The position numbers were made by a program, and so were the translations under genes. Of a stretch of 64,000 nt of DNA, positions 52,207-63,688 are shown piece by piece; within the stretch, counting starts at the first letter, position 1, and each line of letters starts with the position of its first letter. The notes below the pieces were generated by a model. That model did not search any database. It worked only from the letters and a program-made list of their open reading frames with translations, and had not been told where the DNA came from. Source of the DNA: Athripsodes cinereus (taxonomy: Eukaryota; Arthropoda; Insecta; Trichoptera; Leptoceridae); contig OX388328.1 of NCBI GenBank assembly GCA_947579605.1, forward strand, positions 13,061,684-13,125,683. Direction: 5' to 3'.

Positions 52207-54559
52207 ATCCAAACACGATCACCACATATAAAAATAATTATTACAACAAGAAAACATTACACAGAATATATAAAATAATATAAAAACAACACAATAACAT
52301 TACTCGACGTCATTTTGAATTGCCCCGATCGACAATATTATTATAATTAAGATATATGACTATAGCACGTTTTGACACAGATATTTAACACATTTCTAAT
52401 GAAATTTAAACACTAAAATCACACACAAAACACTTTTAGATCTTTTGTTTGCGATTTAAAATACTATCCTACGAAGGATATAGATGAATAATTACACAAA
52501 CATGATTGAAATATGTGTTGGTGTTCTATATTATCCCGACATGACACACAACCCTCGTACATTTACTTCTGTATGACTGACATTTGGAATATATCGTAAT
52601 TCGTAACATCACAACCAAAATACCATAAAAATATACATACTACCCACGTTGACTAAAATACTATGAACAAAACAACCACCAGGTAGTATACTTTTGTATG
52701 AAGTACTCTAACAAGTTTCCACATGCGACCACTTCTCACTAGATGTCACTAATGTATTATCAGAATTTCGTATGAAACGTCAATCGAAGGCGCCCCTGGC
52801 GCTGTAGTGACAATTCGCCGCGCAAATGTATGGAAAAATCATCATACCGTCGACGGTATATGAAATGATGAAAGGTGAGTACATTACTCACACATGTATA
52901 GCATTATCCATAGACTAGAAGTCAGTGTTGCTAGAAGAATAAAAAAATAATGTGAATAGCGTAATTTTTAATCAATTTATTTATTTTTTGTATACTAATA
53001 AAGCTGCGTTTCTATTTTCTTAACGTTGCAACGTTACAACGCGTTGTAAATAAAGATTGATATAATTATGCTACGAATGGATAACAAAGAGTGTGTTTTC
53101 AATTCTATGGTAGGGGTTATTTCGGATCGATGGCGCCGAAGCAACATTATCGGTTTTTGAAGCAAAAAATTAAAGCCGTCATCATCGGTCATGATCATAA
53201 ATATCAATTTTGCAAAAATATAATCATCCAAAAATATTTTTATCACAATAGATAATAACTAGAAGATTGTAGAAATTCCTTGCAACAGCAGAGGCTAATA
53301 AATATGTTTTTAGGATTACGGAAATTTATAAGATTGGTTAATTTTTTTTTTTCATAAATGTTAGACTAATACTTTCTCAATCGAGGTGCAATTATTTTAT
53401 AAGGAGAATAAAGTTTAACGTAATATCTATCCCAAATTTCGATGCTCATTAATATAAGCAGGTACAAACTTTGTCATCCAAAACTGGCTGCAAAATTTGA
53501 TCGGCCGCGTGACCGATTTTTCTTTAAATTACCAATCTAGTAGGTATATCTTTGATTAATATAAACAAAGTGATGCTTTGTTATAGAACAAAGTAAGTAC
53601 ATAATGTCCTTATTTTGGACCCAGACAGAAGTAATACGTGAAAAGTGGTATGCATGATTCAAAATGTAAACACTGGCTTATCAACTTATCATTGTTTATA
53701 TTATATTTTATTCATTACAGTTTCAATTCCTTGAAAAGTGTATAAGGAAGATAATATCTATAAATAAATCAGATATGAGTTTAATTGTATGCATTGAACG
53801 TCTCAATTGGTGACGGAATATAAAGATAGAGAATTTATGTTTTTATCAGTAATTACTAATAAGTGCTTTTTTTTAAATTTATCATCAATAATATCGATTC
53901 AATTACTTTCTACTTTTGAAGATGGAAATCCTTGAATCAGGTATAAAAACCATAATTATTATCTTTTATTTTCTAAATACAATACAAGGGTATTTCTTTG
54001 TACATAATTTCTTAATTTAAAAGTGATTATCGTAATTACCCCCATCAATTACCATATCATCATTTCTATTCATTTGTTTATTATCTTGTATGCATCCTTA
54101 TGTATTATCTTATTTGGATAAGCAAAGAAGAAAAAATAGTACAAACTGCATAATAATATTTTATAGATATAATATAATTATATTTGTCATTAAAATTAAG
54201 TTAGATTTTTTTTGTTAAATTATCTGAAGTTCCATCATTGTTATATACCGAGTCGTCTCAAATTCATGGACGAAAGCTACACTCCAGTGTAGCTTTTTAA
54301 CGCGACCACCCCCTGGTAGATAGATACAAATGGGGGCGTCCCCCCTTGTGGGGCCTATTGACGATGTCTTGTATATGGGTATAATCAGTTTAAATAAAAA
54401 GGCATTGTCTTGTATACGTGCCCCCCTTGAGCTTTTTTTTCTGAATTCGCCACTGGGCAAACCAGAGATTGCAAGAGTGCGCTGTGGAAAGACACAGCGG
54501 AGAACACAGGGAACAATATTTAATAGCTCAATGGAAGCCCTGCCTCCATTGATAACAGG

Positions 54560-54619
54560 TAATCAAATCTATCTCTCGCGTTATATAATATTAAATAACG
54601 CGAGAGATAGATTTGATTA
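54560..54619. repeat. Perfect 25-bp hairpin
   Basis: Arms TAATCAAATCTATCTCTCGC (plus GTTAT) at 54560-54584 and its exact complement at 54595-54619, 10-nt loop. Lies in the spacer between MAST and MED26. Confidence 0.85.
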
Positions 54620-54984
54620 TTTGTTATTGATTATATTTTTTTCACAAAAATCTTATTAACTTTTCCATACTAATCTGTATCGGTCAAGGTAAAGGGATAC
54701 GAAAAATTCTTTTGGTCAGAGTCAGAGCCCCACAAAAGCTCAGACCACCACTGATTGAAGGTACGCAAAATTGAACGCATGTTAATAAGGTCGATTCGTA
54801 AAATAATGTTTCCATTGTTTCAAACCATCTTTCTAAATTTTCATTTGAAATGTATTAAAAGCCATTTTGATTTTTTTAATAAAGGAGTTTGCTTACCGAA
54901 TTATAGTTTAACAATGAAATAGGTACACATATTGAATTATATGACTTCCTTGTAAACAATTTAGTGATCACGTTGATACCTATA

Positions 54985-55115
54985 AAACATTTTTTTATTT
55001 ATTCTCTGCTGTAAATGGATTACAAGTACTTTTAAAAAAAAGTATATTTAGGTACATTAAACATAATCAATATGCAGGTACAGAGGGTGAATGGAATCTA
55101 AACACGCGATCTCTT
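54985..55115 (-). mobile_element. LINE 3' end fragment
   Basis: Minus strand: CACCCTCTGTACCTGCATAT, ending TTTACAGCAGAGAATAAATA. Confidence 0.6.
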
Positions 55116-55139
55116 AAAATTTAACATCTTAAATACAGC

Positions 55140-55268
55140 GACGAAGTTCGTCACCCATCAAGAATCTTGTTTTTCATTGATATGAAAAGGGCGACATGCA
55201 TATTTATGAAATGCAAGTAGTTCGCCGACTACCCCACTTGTGGAGATGCAGTGATAGTATAGAGAGAG
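55140..55268 (+). mobile_element. SINE-like repeat S, 3' half
   Basis: GTCACCCATCAAGAATCTTG to CTACCCCACTTGTGGAGATG, then AGTGATAGTATAG. Confidence 0.6.
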
Positions 55269-55284
55269 ATTACTACTACTACTA

Positions 55285-55502
55285 TACTATACCATCACGG
55301 CATATCCCACAAGTGGGGTAGCCAGCAGACCAGCTGCATATAAAATATGCAAGCTGTCTTCTCCGTGCCAATATAAAATGAAGACATTCAGGATGGGTGG
55401 CAAACCTCATCGCTGAATTTAAGATGTAAAATGTCTTATTTTTTCGAACACCTGCCTTTTACAGGACACTCGAAAACTTATGGAGAAGAGTGGGAGACCA
55501 CG
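55285..55502 (-). mobile_element. SINE-like repeat S, near full length
   Basis: TATACCATCACGGCATATCC through GGAGAAGAGTGGGAGACCA; very close to 46606-46855, so both are rather recent. Confidence 0.78.
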
Positions 55503-56004
55503 AGAGTAGATAGAGAGAGATTAACGATCTATAAAAAACAAAAATTCATTATGAGTTATTAGGTCAAATTAATTCATTTCCTATTACGTCATCAAATGCG
55601 TCATAGATTTTTATGGAAACATAGGAAAACCAAATAACTCATACGGCGGAATGCATTCAGGATTGGGCAACACTATTTTGAGTAACAAAAATATTCCATG
55701 GCGTGCAAAAAAGTTCAATAAAATTCCGCCAGGTGAGAACACGACTGTCAAACAAAAGACAGAGGTTGCCAGGTGACAAAATAACAACTGGAAAAATGCA
55801 AAGGAAAATTTTGAAAATATCAAGGTATTTTAAATTTTTATTGTAAAAATTGTTTTATTTAATATTTTCGTAGTGTTTTCTATATTTTTTGATTATTTTT
55901 GTATGTTATTTATGTGTATTTTAGTGTTTTAAAAAATGTTCCCCTATCGGAAAATCGCTGTAACTGCTTATAGTGTGAAGTTGTTGCGTTTTGTGTTTGC
56001 TATC

Positions 56005-56156
56005 AGCTGAACGTTTGTATGGACGGTGCACGGTGCGCCCGCCGCCCAGCGGCCAGACAGGAGACGGGGACGGGGCCATACGTAGTTAAAGGGTCGGCCA
56101 TTATACATCGAGATCAAACACGTTTGTCTTATTTTGTTAAATATTTTGTAGTATAA
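56005..56156 (+). promoter_or_regulatory. GC-rich leader/promoter segment before MED26
   Basis: A CpG-containing GC-rich patch (about 56024-56095) stands out from the AT-rich surroundings just upstream of the MED26 start. It probably holds the 5' UTR and core promoter. No TATA box or defined initiator could be assigned, so the transcription start is not placed. Confidence 0.4.
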
Positions 56157-56219
56157 ATGAGTAACACAGCATATGATATAACAGAACGTCTCCTTAATGC
56201 TCTGGATAAAAATTACAAT
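56157..56219 (+). CDS. MED26: MED26 exon 1
   Basis: It encodes residues 1-21, MSNTAYDITERLLNALDKNY, the first helix of the LW domain. An in-frame TAA at 56154-56156 fixes the start. Donor AAT|GTAAGT. It is followed by a 4.9 kb repeat-laden intron. Confidence 0.9.
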
Positions 56220-59200
56220 GTAAGTTGGTAACTTTAACAACAGTTAAATATGCGTTTTAAATAATAAAACGACATTATTATCATCGCCACTATACACTAG
56301 TCCAGTCACCTACAAGGCGAGAAGCGACTGCTATATTATATTTTATATCGATATATTAGCGTTTTTATCTCAAAAATATTACCTTGCGTATTTCGAAATC
56401 GTTTTTATTATACGTTTTAAAGTGTTTGCTGTGTGTGTGTTATATTATTAAAGTGATATGAAATTACTGTGGAGTGTGGAAACGCCAACTATATGACTGC
56501 AAGGAGTCACATAGGCTATGGAATTATGACATGTCGAGACCACTGCGAAGTTTATACATTTGCATGCATTTTATATGCTTCAAATATCAAATTACATTTA
56601 TTTAGCGTCGACGAACGCTATACAAAGCAGGTTTGATGAGTTTTTCATAAAATTTTCTACAATAAAAGTACTCTCGTTGACTTGTTGAGTAGCCAAATAA
56701 TTTTGAAGTTTTGGGATTACTCCGTTTTCAGATTTTTCATATTTCCATCCAATAGTTGTCGAAAAACATCAAAATAACCACATAACTACCGTTTCAAGTC
56801 TTCAGACATTGTAAACATCTTATATTTAGATCGATTCAAGATGTCAAGTTCTCAAATATTTCTTTTTTTTTTCAGAAAGTCTTGAAATATTTCCCATTCA
56901 TTTTGTTTTGTTTTCCTCGTTATTCAAACGCTCACGACTTTCCCAAATTAACTTGTAGTCTAAATTAAACACATATTCACGATTTGAATGTATTTTTTCA
57001 CAATTTTTCGATGAAAATATGTTTCAATCATTGCCACATAACCTCAAAATGTATTGCAAATGAAAGTTCATTGCAATTTCATCACCACCTTACAGATTTG
57101 GTGCAGGAATTTAATCTCTATCTGTCATACAATGTGATGCATAGTTGGGTTGATTGTCCTATTTCACATAAATTATTTTTAGTTTCTATTTAACCTAATT
57201 TGAATTCACATTGATTTGTTTTTAGATGGTCAACAACATTGAAAAATATTCTATTATTCCTTTTTTAAATTTGAAAACATTCTAAATGCATAACTTCTCT
57301 CAAATGTCAAATCATTAGTTTACTCACTTCCAACAACCTTTAAAAATATAAATTCTCTATAGCATCTCTGAATCTCATTTTAGATTGCTGGATTCTCGTA
57401 ATATGCACTCGTAAGTTTTTTTGAATTCTCTGAAGACTATAAAAATGTCATCCATCCATCCCACTACGGCATCTTCTACATGTGGGGTAACCAGCGGATC
57501 AACTGCTTGAAATAAAGGTGCAAAACGTCCTCGCTGCGCCATCATAAGTTAAGACATTCAGGATGGGTGGTATATACCGAACTGAAGATGTTCAAGTATC
57601 TTAAAATGTGATGTTTTCCAGCACCTGCCTCTTACAGGACACTCGAAAACTTGCAGAAAAGAGGGGGAGGCCTGTTGTTACTAGGGACTCCACGGAATAA
57701 TAATAATAATAATAATAAACTTTATTGTGCAAAAATATTTGTATAAAAATAATAGCATTACAATAAGGTATAAACGAAAAATTTTGTACAGTGGGCGAGT
57801 TTATCGCAGGGATGCAATATCTTCCAACTAACCCAATAAAATAAAACAAATAACCAATTGAAAACACTGATAAAACAAAAATAAAATAAAAAAAAATAAT
57901 ATAAAGTCGGAATATGATAAATTAAAAAATACCATGCCCATGTTATTGCGCAAGGTGTGTTTTATTTGTTTTATTGACACGAGGAGAACGACTCGCATGC
58001 TTATTACAAGCGTATGTTTTGCTGGTTATGTGCTGTAACAATAGTCCATTATTCCATTAAATATTTTGACAGTGTTCTTTATTCCGTGGAGCACTCGTTA
58101 AAGAATTGGCTACCCACTCAATTTTTGAGTTTTTTTTGAGTTACTGTAAAAGGCAGATGTTTGAAAAAATTAAGACATTATTTTACATCTTAAATTCAGC
58201 AGGTTTGCCACCCATTCTGAATGTCTTAATGTTTTGTTGACACGGAGAGGATAGCTTGCATGGTTATTACGTTCAGCTGGCTATCCTACTTGTGGGATAT
58301 GCCGTGATGGGATAGTTCTTAATATGCAAATACAGTCTATGCAACACTATCTGATCTCTGTGTTCTCAAAACACTTGCAACTAGATCTCTACGCTCAGCT
58401 AAAACATCCACCATTATGCTGGACGAGATCAATAAAGCAAACAAATCCTGCTTTCTGCGTCGCAGGACCCGTCACCTGGAACCGACTCCCCGAGAATCTT
58501 CCTAAAAACCAATCGATAACAACGTTCAGGAGCAAGTTGAAGACATTGTTCTTCCAACATAGTTTCCCACTCCCTTGAGATGGATGCTCCATTAAACGGC
58601 GCCGAATAAATCATGCAACATACATACATACATACTGTATTCATTCATCCATTCGCTCTCTGATGTGATGGACGAACTAAATTCTCCCCAACTGTGGTAG
58701 CCAGCATTTGCCTTTATGTAATAAAACATGTTTCACTTAGTTTTTTTTACGTCTTTAACTTTGATATATACCAACTTTCTCTCTGCATCATATTATTGTT
58801 TAGTCACAGTTTTTGTGTGTACACAGTTTTTTTAATCTTGACTATGAATAATATAATATAGTTTATAGATTTAATGCTATTGAAGTTGTCGGCATATTAT
58901 TATATTATAATTTATATTTTATTCTTTTTTTAAAATCTAATGACAGAAATTTCTAGACGAATAGGATTGGGATGGGCTACATTTTCAAAATTTAAATATA
59001 TATTTTGAAAAATAATGAAGTCCCCATAAATCTTAAAGCTTTATGATTTGTGTATATATGTACTAGAGACTATGATGCTAGCACTTGCGAGCAAACAAAA
59101 GCTGAGGTGTGTACAGCGTGTCATGGAGAGACAAATGCTAGGTATCAGCTTGAGAGACAAAATAAGAAATGAAACCATCCGACTAAAGACAATAGTCGTT

Positions 59201-62200
59201 GATGTTGTTGATAAAGTTTCCAAGCTGAAATGGCAATGGGTTGTTCATGTGGCAAGACGAGAGGATGGCAGATGGACTTCCAGAATTCTTTAATGGGTTG
59301 ACGATATTGTCCAGATGATGGGAAAACAGTGGTATCTTGTTGCTCGAGATAGGAATGTGTGGAAAAGTTTTGAAGAGGCCTACATCCAGCAGTGGAGAGA
59401 AGAGGGCTAGCATGTGTATGTGTGTGTTGTCTCTTTTTTTGTTTATAAAGTTACGCACTCCTTGTCGAGTGATTTGTTCCTGTCTGTCTACGACCTACGT
59501 ACAAGTTTGTTAAGTGAGATTTATACCAAATTTGCTCTTCTGTGTTACAGCTGCTTGTTTGTTGGATATGTGTCTAACATTTCAGGCCACTTGTTGGGGC
59601 AATCTTCAGAGATTTCTATGTCCTATTCTCTGTAGAAAGTTGTGTAGAAATTTATGCCATCTAAAGAAATCAGCATTCTAGTATGAATAATTTAATTTAG
59701 TGAGACAGAGGGATACAATATCGGCTGTGCTCAGGACAAAGGCATCAAACCACAATTTTGGCTAAAGTACACATTCTGGTAAAAGGATTCAGTCTCCAAA
59801 CTTCTTGTTTTTATAGAAAAAGCAGAATATATTTTTTAGCTAGGACTGTCCGTGAGTGAATAAAGAAAAAATAAAAGTGTATGTATGGCAGAGTGAATTA
59901 ATTCAATTTTCACTTTTTGAATATTTTTTTATTTTGATTTTGATTTTATATTGGCACGAAGAGGACAGTTTGCATGTTTCTTACGTGCAGCTGATCTGCT
60001 GGCTACCCCACTTGTGGGATATGCCGTGATGGTATAGTATAGTATATTTTTTTATTGCATGTTATAGAAAATGATCCCTAGAATAAATGTTTATAAGGAA
60101 CCAACTCTCAAAAATTAATAATAACGGAGTCATATAACAAAAACAATTTTGATACGTCATGTCTGCTCCGGTATTGTCAACAATGGGTTCAACATAGGAA
60201 TATTTATCATTATTAAAAATATTTATTTCTATTTCATTTTAACAAAAACTTATGTAGGTACTAAAAACTAATTAAATTGTCTAGAATTAGCACAAAAAGT
60301 AAAAAAAAAATCACAAAACACTCCATAAAATAACACCCATAGCGCACGAACGCACGCATCAAAATGGTTTGCAACCGCGAGTGACGGATAGGTATTACAA
60401 GCGGCGGTCACGTGACATTTTGTATAGGCGATAAATAAGGTCTAAACACGCCTATTTTTGATTTTTTCCTTGTGATTGGTGAAGTACATCCGACAGATTG
60501 GACCAATGATGAAATTGACGAATTTGACAGGAATACCAAAATATTACTGGATCAAACGCACTGGTGCGTGCGTACTCCAGATCCCATAATATTTCTTGCA
60601 CGCACCGGTGCGTTAGTACTCCTTTACAGGTTAATTGCAAGTATCCAATAGGACAAAGGACTCAAACAGCATGAGTTTCATTATTAACACCAAAAAATTT
60701 CATCCAGACATAATTTTACGGCGAGGTAAAAGGCATCAAACAGCATAACCCCAAACATGCGACATAAATATCTCTTTTACATGTTGCTAAAGTCTGTCAG
60801 TACAAAGGATTTAATCAACATTTTTTTTAATTTTTTGCTTATAACTTGATAATTCCTGAATATTTTCTCTTAAATTTTTATGACAAAATAAAAAAAACTA
60901 CATTACAAAAAGATGGTAAAATAATATTGACAATAATTTGACATTTTCTTCATCCTACAGTTTTTTGCTTCTCCTATAAATTTTTATCAATGTGGTTTGA
61001 TGCCTTTGTCCCGAGCACAGTTGATATATATATTATTAGACCATCATGGCATATCCCAGTTTTTGTTTACTTCCTTTTTACTTACTACAAAAGAGAAGTG
61101 TTGTGATATAATGTTGTGTTTGATTGTTACAGGTTATCGACATGGGTGCAATCAGCGAGGTCATATCGGATCTGGAAAACATTAACATCACCAAAGAGCT
61201 GCTGGAGGTGAGAAAACGTTTCAAACTAATTTTACTAATAGGGTTATTCCGTGTCAAATCATCACACTGATTCAGACTTGATGTCTCACATTTTCATAGA
61301 CTTATGAAAAAATACCAAATTTCAGTTATGTAGCACAATTATTTTTGAAGTTATTCAAAAATAATTGTGCTACAAAAATAATTGTGCTATATGAAGTTAG
61401 AGACTCTACCTCCAGGCTACTGACGAACAATAAACGTCACCCTAAGGGTACATTGAAATATTGCCCTTTAAGCTCCACAAAATGTTATAACTTTATAAAA
61501 TTTTCTTTTGTTTATCTGAGGAGTGTGTCCCACAGCTGAATCTAATCGTATTTCATATTGTTGCGTTGATGCGATTTCCTAGAACAGTATTTCCCGAACT
61601 ATGGGGTGCGACTCACTAGTGGGTCACGAGCGAATATTGAGTGGGCCCTGAGCATTAAGTAGTTCCACAACTCGCTACTAGAGAATCTGAGCATTACCAT
61701 ATTTATGCCCTTATTTCTCTAAGACAGCTAAAAGGTGGGTTCTAAGATTGGAAATTTTTGTTAGATGAGTCAGAGGCTTGTCAACTTTGGGAACCACTGT
61801 CCTAGAAACATTTCTTCTTTTTCTATGATGGCTGTATATGTTCTCTCTGACATTAGCGACCACTATGGAGAAGTCTCTCTGTCCTGCACAACCCGGAATT
61901 ACTCCTCCACTTTTTGTATTTCAGTTCAACCTAGAAATGCGCAATCATGACATCTTCCCTATGCACACTCCACGTCTACCCTCGATCTTTCCATTTATGG
62001 TTAATTAGAGTAATTGTTGTTTTTGTCCCTGCTTAATGTGACCCAGATTGAGTAGTATTCATGTAAGAGTGCCCCGCTCATAGGTAAATGATTACTAACA
62101 CAACCTTGAGTAATGATTATGCTACACACACCACACAATGCACCAGCCAATCACAGTGATGCTACTCGGTTACTAATATAATCACGTGTTCTCTAATACA

Positions 62201-63688
62201 CATTACTTGTGACTGTGTGCGTAGCTGTGCTAGGGCACTTTTAAATAAATTTAAGTCTGCAAAGTCTTTGGAGATTGGACATATATGACTGGCACGTAAA
62301 ATCTCTGTATTGGACACCAGATCAGTCCAAGGAATGCGTAGAATTCTTCCATGTGTCCACATTTTGAATGCTTCTAATCGATTTGTTTTATTTGAATGAG
62401 AAATTGTTAATTAGAAATAATGATTGTATAGTACTTGGAATAACTTTGTGAAAGTTCGTTTTAATAGAATAGATTTAAAATAAAACACTGTTTTTTCCCC
62501 TTGTATTTAGTTTCTAATAAAAACTCACTGATGATGGGTGTTTACCCGAAAGGCCTCTGAGTCAAATATTATTCGTGCCCTGTCACATGCACTATAGAGC
62601 AGTGTTCCGCAAAGCGTGTGCCGTGGCACACTGGTGTACCGTGGTCATTAGTTGGTGTGCCGCGGAAAAATATCAAGGTTTTGTGAAGATAATTCACTTA
62701 AAAATAGTTGAGAGCTAAAAGAAATATTGTAAAACCTTTAGGGACATTAACGGTTGTTATTAACTGTGGGGAGGTTTTGTCGAGGGGAGTGTGGATGACA
62801 TAGGAACTACCATTCCTAAAACATCCACGGGTAAGGGAGGGTACAACCCTTAATGAGAGCTATAAGAGTGAGGCGCTTTGTTGCACGGAGCTCACCTGTG
62901 CTCAGTTAAACAGGCTCACATTTCTCACTAAACATCTTTTCATATTAGGTACTTATATTGATTTTGCTAATAAATAAATATTAAATACACAATACTTTTT
63001 CTTTGGTGTACCTCTAAAATTTCTTGATTTGATAGGTGTAACCTTGAACACAAAAAGTTTGCGGAACACTGCTATAGAGGATATTTTTGACGCGTTTCCA
63101 CCTGCTGTGCGTTTTACACAGTACTGGAGATCAGTTTGATTGGTTTTTGACACGATAAATAAATATTTTAATTCTATTAATTAGAAACGTTTGATCATAT
63201 TTTATTTTATCGTTGTTATGTGTTATAGACCACCAGACTTGGTAAGCATGTGAACGAGTTGAGGCGACGCACAGAGGACCCCACACTGGCACGCAGAGCC
63301 AAGATGCTGGTGAAGAGATGGAGGGACCTTGTCATACCTGATAGATCTGGTAAATATCATATAACATTATTTGTGTTGTGATCAATGTACGAAATTCAGG
63401 ATGGGTGGTGAACCTCATTACTGTCTGGAGTCTTTGAGACTCAAAGTCAAGAGTGTTAACTGCAAGCCATTCAGACTTTCTGTGATAGCTCAGATGAAAT
63501 TTGTTGTAGTGGGCAATTGCAATAACAAATTCACAAAAATTATTTTCTTTATTTTGTCTGCAGGTGTGAAGGGTCAGAGTTCTAGTGGTAGCTCTCAGGC
63601 GCCTCCGTCACAACAGCATTCGGGCCCCGGCAGTGTGGAGGGCACCCCGCAGCACTCTCCCCTCGCCTCCAGGGGGTACAGTCCGGCT
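56157..63688 (+). CDS. MED26: Mediator complex subunit 26, N-terminal part (4 exons)
   Basis: The product is a Mediator subunit that docks elongation factors on RNA polymerase II. Exons 56157-56219, 61133-61207, 63229-63349 and 63564-63688 join in frame to 128 residues. Residues about 8-82 form the TFIIS N-terminal (LW) domain: ITERLLNALD, MGAISEVISDLE, ITKELLETTRLGKHVNELRR, LARRAKMLVKRWRDLVIP. This follows the order of human MED26 closely, and ITKELLETTRLGK in particular points to MED26 rather than TFIIS or Elongin A. Residues 87-128 are a Ser/Gln/Pro/Gly linker, as expected. A TAA directly precedes the ATG. The gene continues past the right edge; the C-terminal Mediator-binding region is not seen. 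Confidence 0.93.
56220..57450. other. MED26 intron 1, proximal part, nothing recognised
   Basis: AT-rich, no repeat pair or exon found. As the first 1.2 kb after the first exon it could hold regulatory sites, but none can be shown. Confidence 0.45.
57458..57700 (-). mobile_element. SINE-like repeat S in MED26 intron 1
   Basis: CACTACGGCATCTTCTACAT, AGACATTCAGGATGGGTGG, AGCACCTGCCTCTTACAGGA, GGGACTCCACGGAATAAT. Confidence 0.72.
57700..57845 (-). mobile_element. LINE 3' end, GCGATAAACTCGCC type
   Basis: Minus strand: TTGGGTTAGTTGGAAGATAT, TGCGATAAACTCGCCCACTG ... CACAATAAAGTTTATTATTA with an ATT tail. Confidence 0.75.
58080..58318 (+). mobile_element. SINE-like repeat S in MED26 intron 1, plus orientation
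   Basis: TTCCGTGGAGCACTCG, ACTGTAAAAGGCAGATGTTT, GTTTGCCACCCATTCTGAAT, ACTTGTGGGATATGCCGTGA, GGGATAG. A partial copy precedes it (57950-58015). Confidence 0.75.
58325..58640 (+). mobile_element. LINE family B relative in MED26 intron 1
   Basis: Open frame to [38 protein letters not shown]. The 3' end ATTAAACGGCGCCGAATAAA runs into an ACAT repeat (58616-58634). Confidence 0.75.
59048..59410 (+). mobile_element. LINE C-terminus in MED26 intron 1
   Basis: Frame: KLRCVQRVMERQMLGISLRD, KIRNETIRLKT, SKLKWQWVVHVARREDGRW; after one stop VDDIVQMMGKQWYLVARDRN and EEAYIQQWREEG. This is a full-length copy of the region after the RT of an RTE-like retroposon, with few lesions. Confidence 0.75.
59718..61027. 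mobile_element. 1.3-kb region bounded by inverted repeats, MED26 intron 1
   Basis: CTGTGCTCAGGACAAAGGCA (from about 59726) and its inverse near 61020 (complement of TGCCTTTGTCCCGAGCACAG) share about 28 bp, ATCAAACCACA included. A repeat S 3' end lies inside. Likely a DNA transposon; TSD not resolved. Confidence 0.55.
59945..60048 (+). mobile_element. SINE-like repeat S 3' end with TATAG tail
   Basis: CTGGCTACCCCACTTGTGGG, ATATGCCGTGATGGTATAGT and ATAGTATA; this shows the true 3' tail best. Confidence 0.72.
61133..61207 (+). CDS. MED26: MED26 exon 2
   Basis: It encodes residues 22-46, VIDMGAISEVISDLENINIT then KELLE. Acceptor TTGTTACAG, donor GAG|GTGAGA. Phase 0 at both ends. Confidence 0.94.
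61585..61799. mobile_element. hAT-type MITE in MED26 intron 2, TIR CAGTRKTTCCC
   Basis: Ends CAGTATTTCCCGAACTATGG and TTTGGGAACCACTG. Perfect 8-bp duplication tcctagaa (61577-61584, 61800-61807). Contains GGGTCACGAG-type sequence common in this hAT group. Confidence 0.9.
61830..62590. other. MED26 intron 2, middle part, nothing recognised
   Basis: Between two hAT MITEs. No ORF or paired repeats seen. Confidence 0.45.
62600..63071. mobile_element. hAT-type MITE in MED26 intron 2, TIR CAGTGTTCCGCAAA
   Basis: Ends CAGTGTTCCGCAAA and TTTGCGGAACACTG match perfectly over 14 bp. 8-bp duplication ctatagag (62592-62599, 63072-63079). Ends 157 bp before MED26 exon 3. Confidence 0.93.
63229..63349 (+). 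CDS. MED26: MED26 exon 3
   Basis: It encodes residues 47-86 plus one base: TTRLGKHVNELRRRTEDP, then LARRAKMLVKRWRDLVIP, the conserved second half of the LW domain. Acceptor TGTTATAG, donor G|GTAAAT. Confidence 0.95.
63564..63688 (+). CDS. MED26: MED26 exon 4
   Basis: It encodes residues 87-128, a low-complexity Ser/Gln/Pro/Gly linker (GSSQAPPSQQHSGPGSVEG), ending SRGYSPA. Acceptor TTTGTCTGCAG, donor GCT|GTGAGT. The downstream exon is outside the window. Confidence 0.88.

Larger units (their letters stand above)
52207..56004. other. Intergenic spacer between divergent MAST and MED26 genes
   Basis: The MAST 5' UTR and both promoters should lie here. I see no coding exon. A short GC-richer patch at about 52788-52860 could belong to the MAST promoter, but nothing fixes it. 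SINE-like fragments lie at 55140-55265 and 55285-55500 and a LINE tail at 54985-55100. 53000-54230 is plain AT-rich DNA with nothing recognisable. Confidence 0.5.

Noticed and set aside
51248..51625. 125-codon plus frame as a host gene
   Set aside because: The [19 protein letters not shown] block is a LINE C-terminus, and the ATC tail follows.
58395..58644. Minus-strand frames near 58.5 kb
   Set aside because: Antisense to the LINE B relative at 58325-58640.
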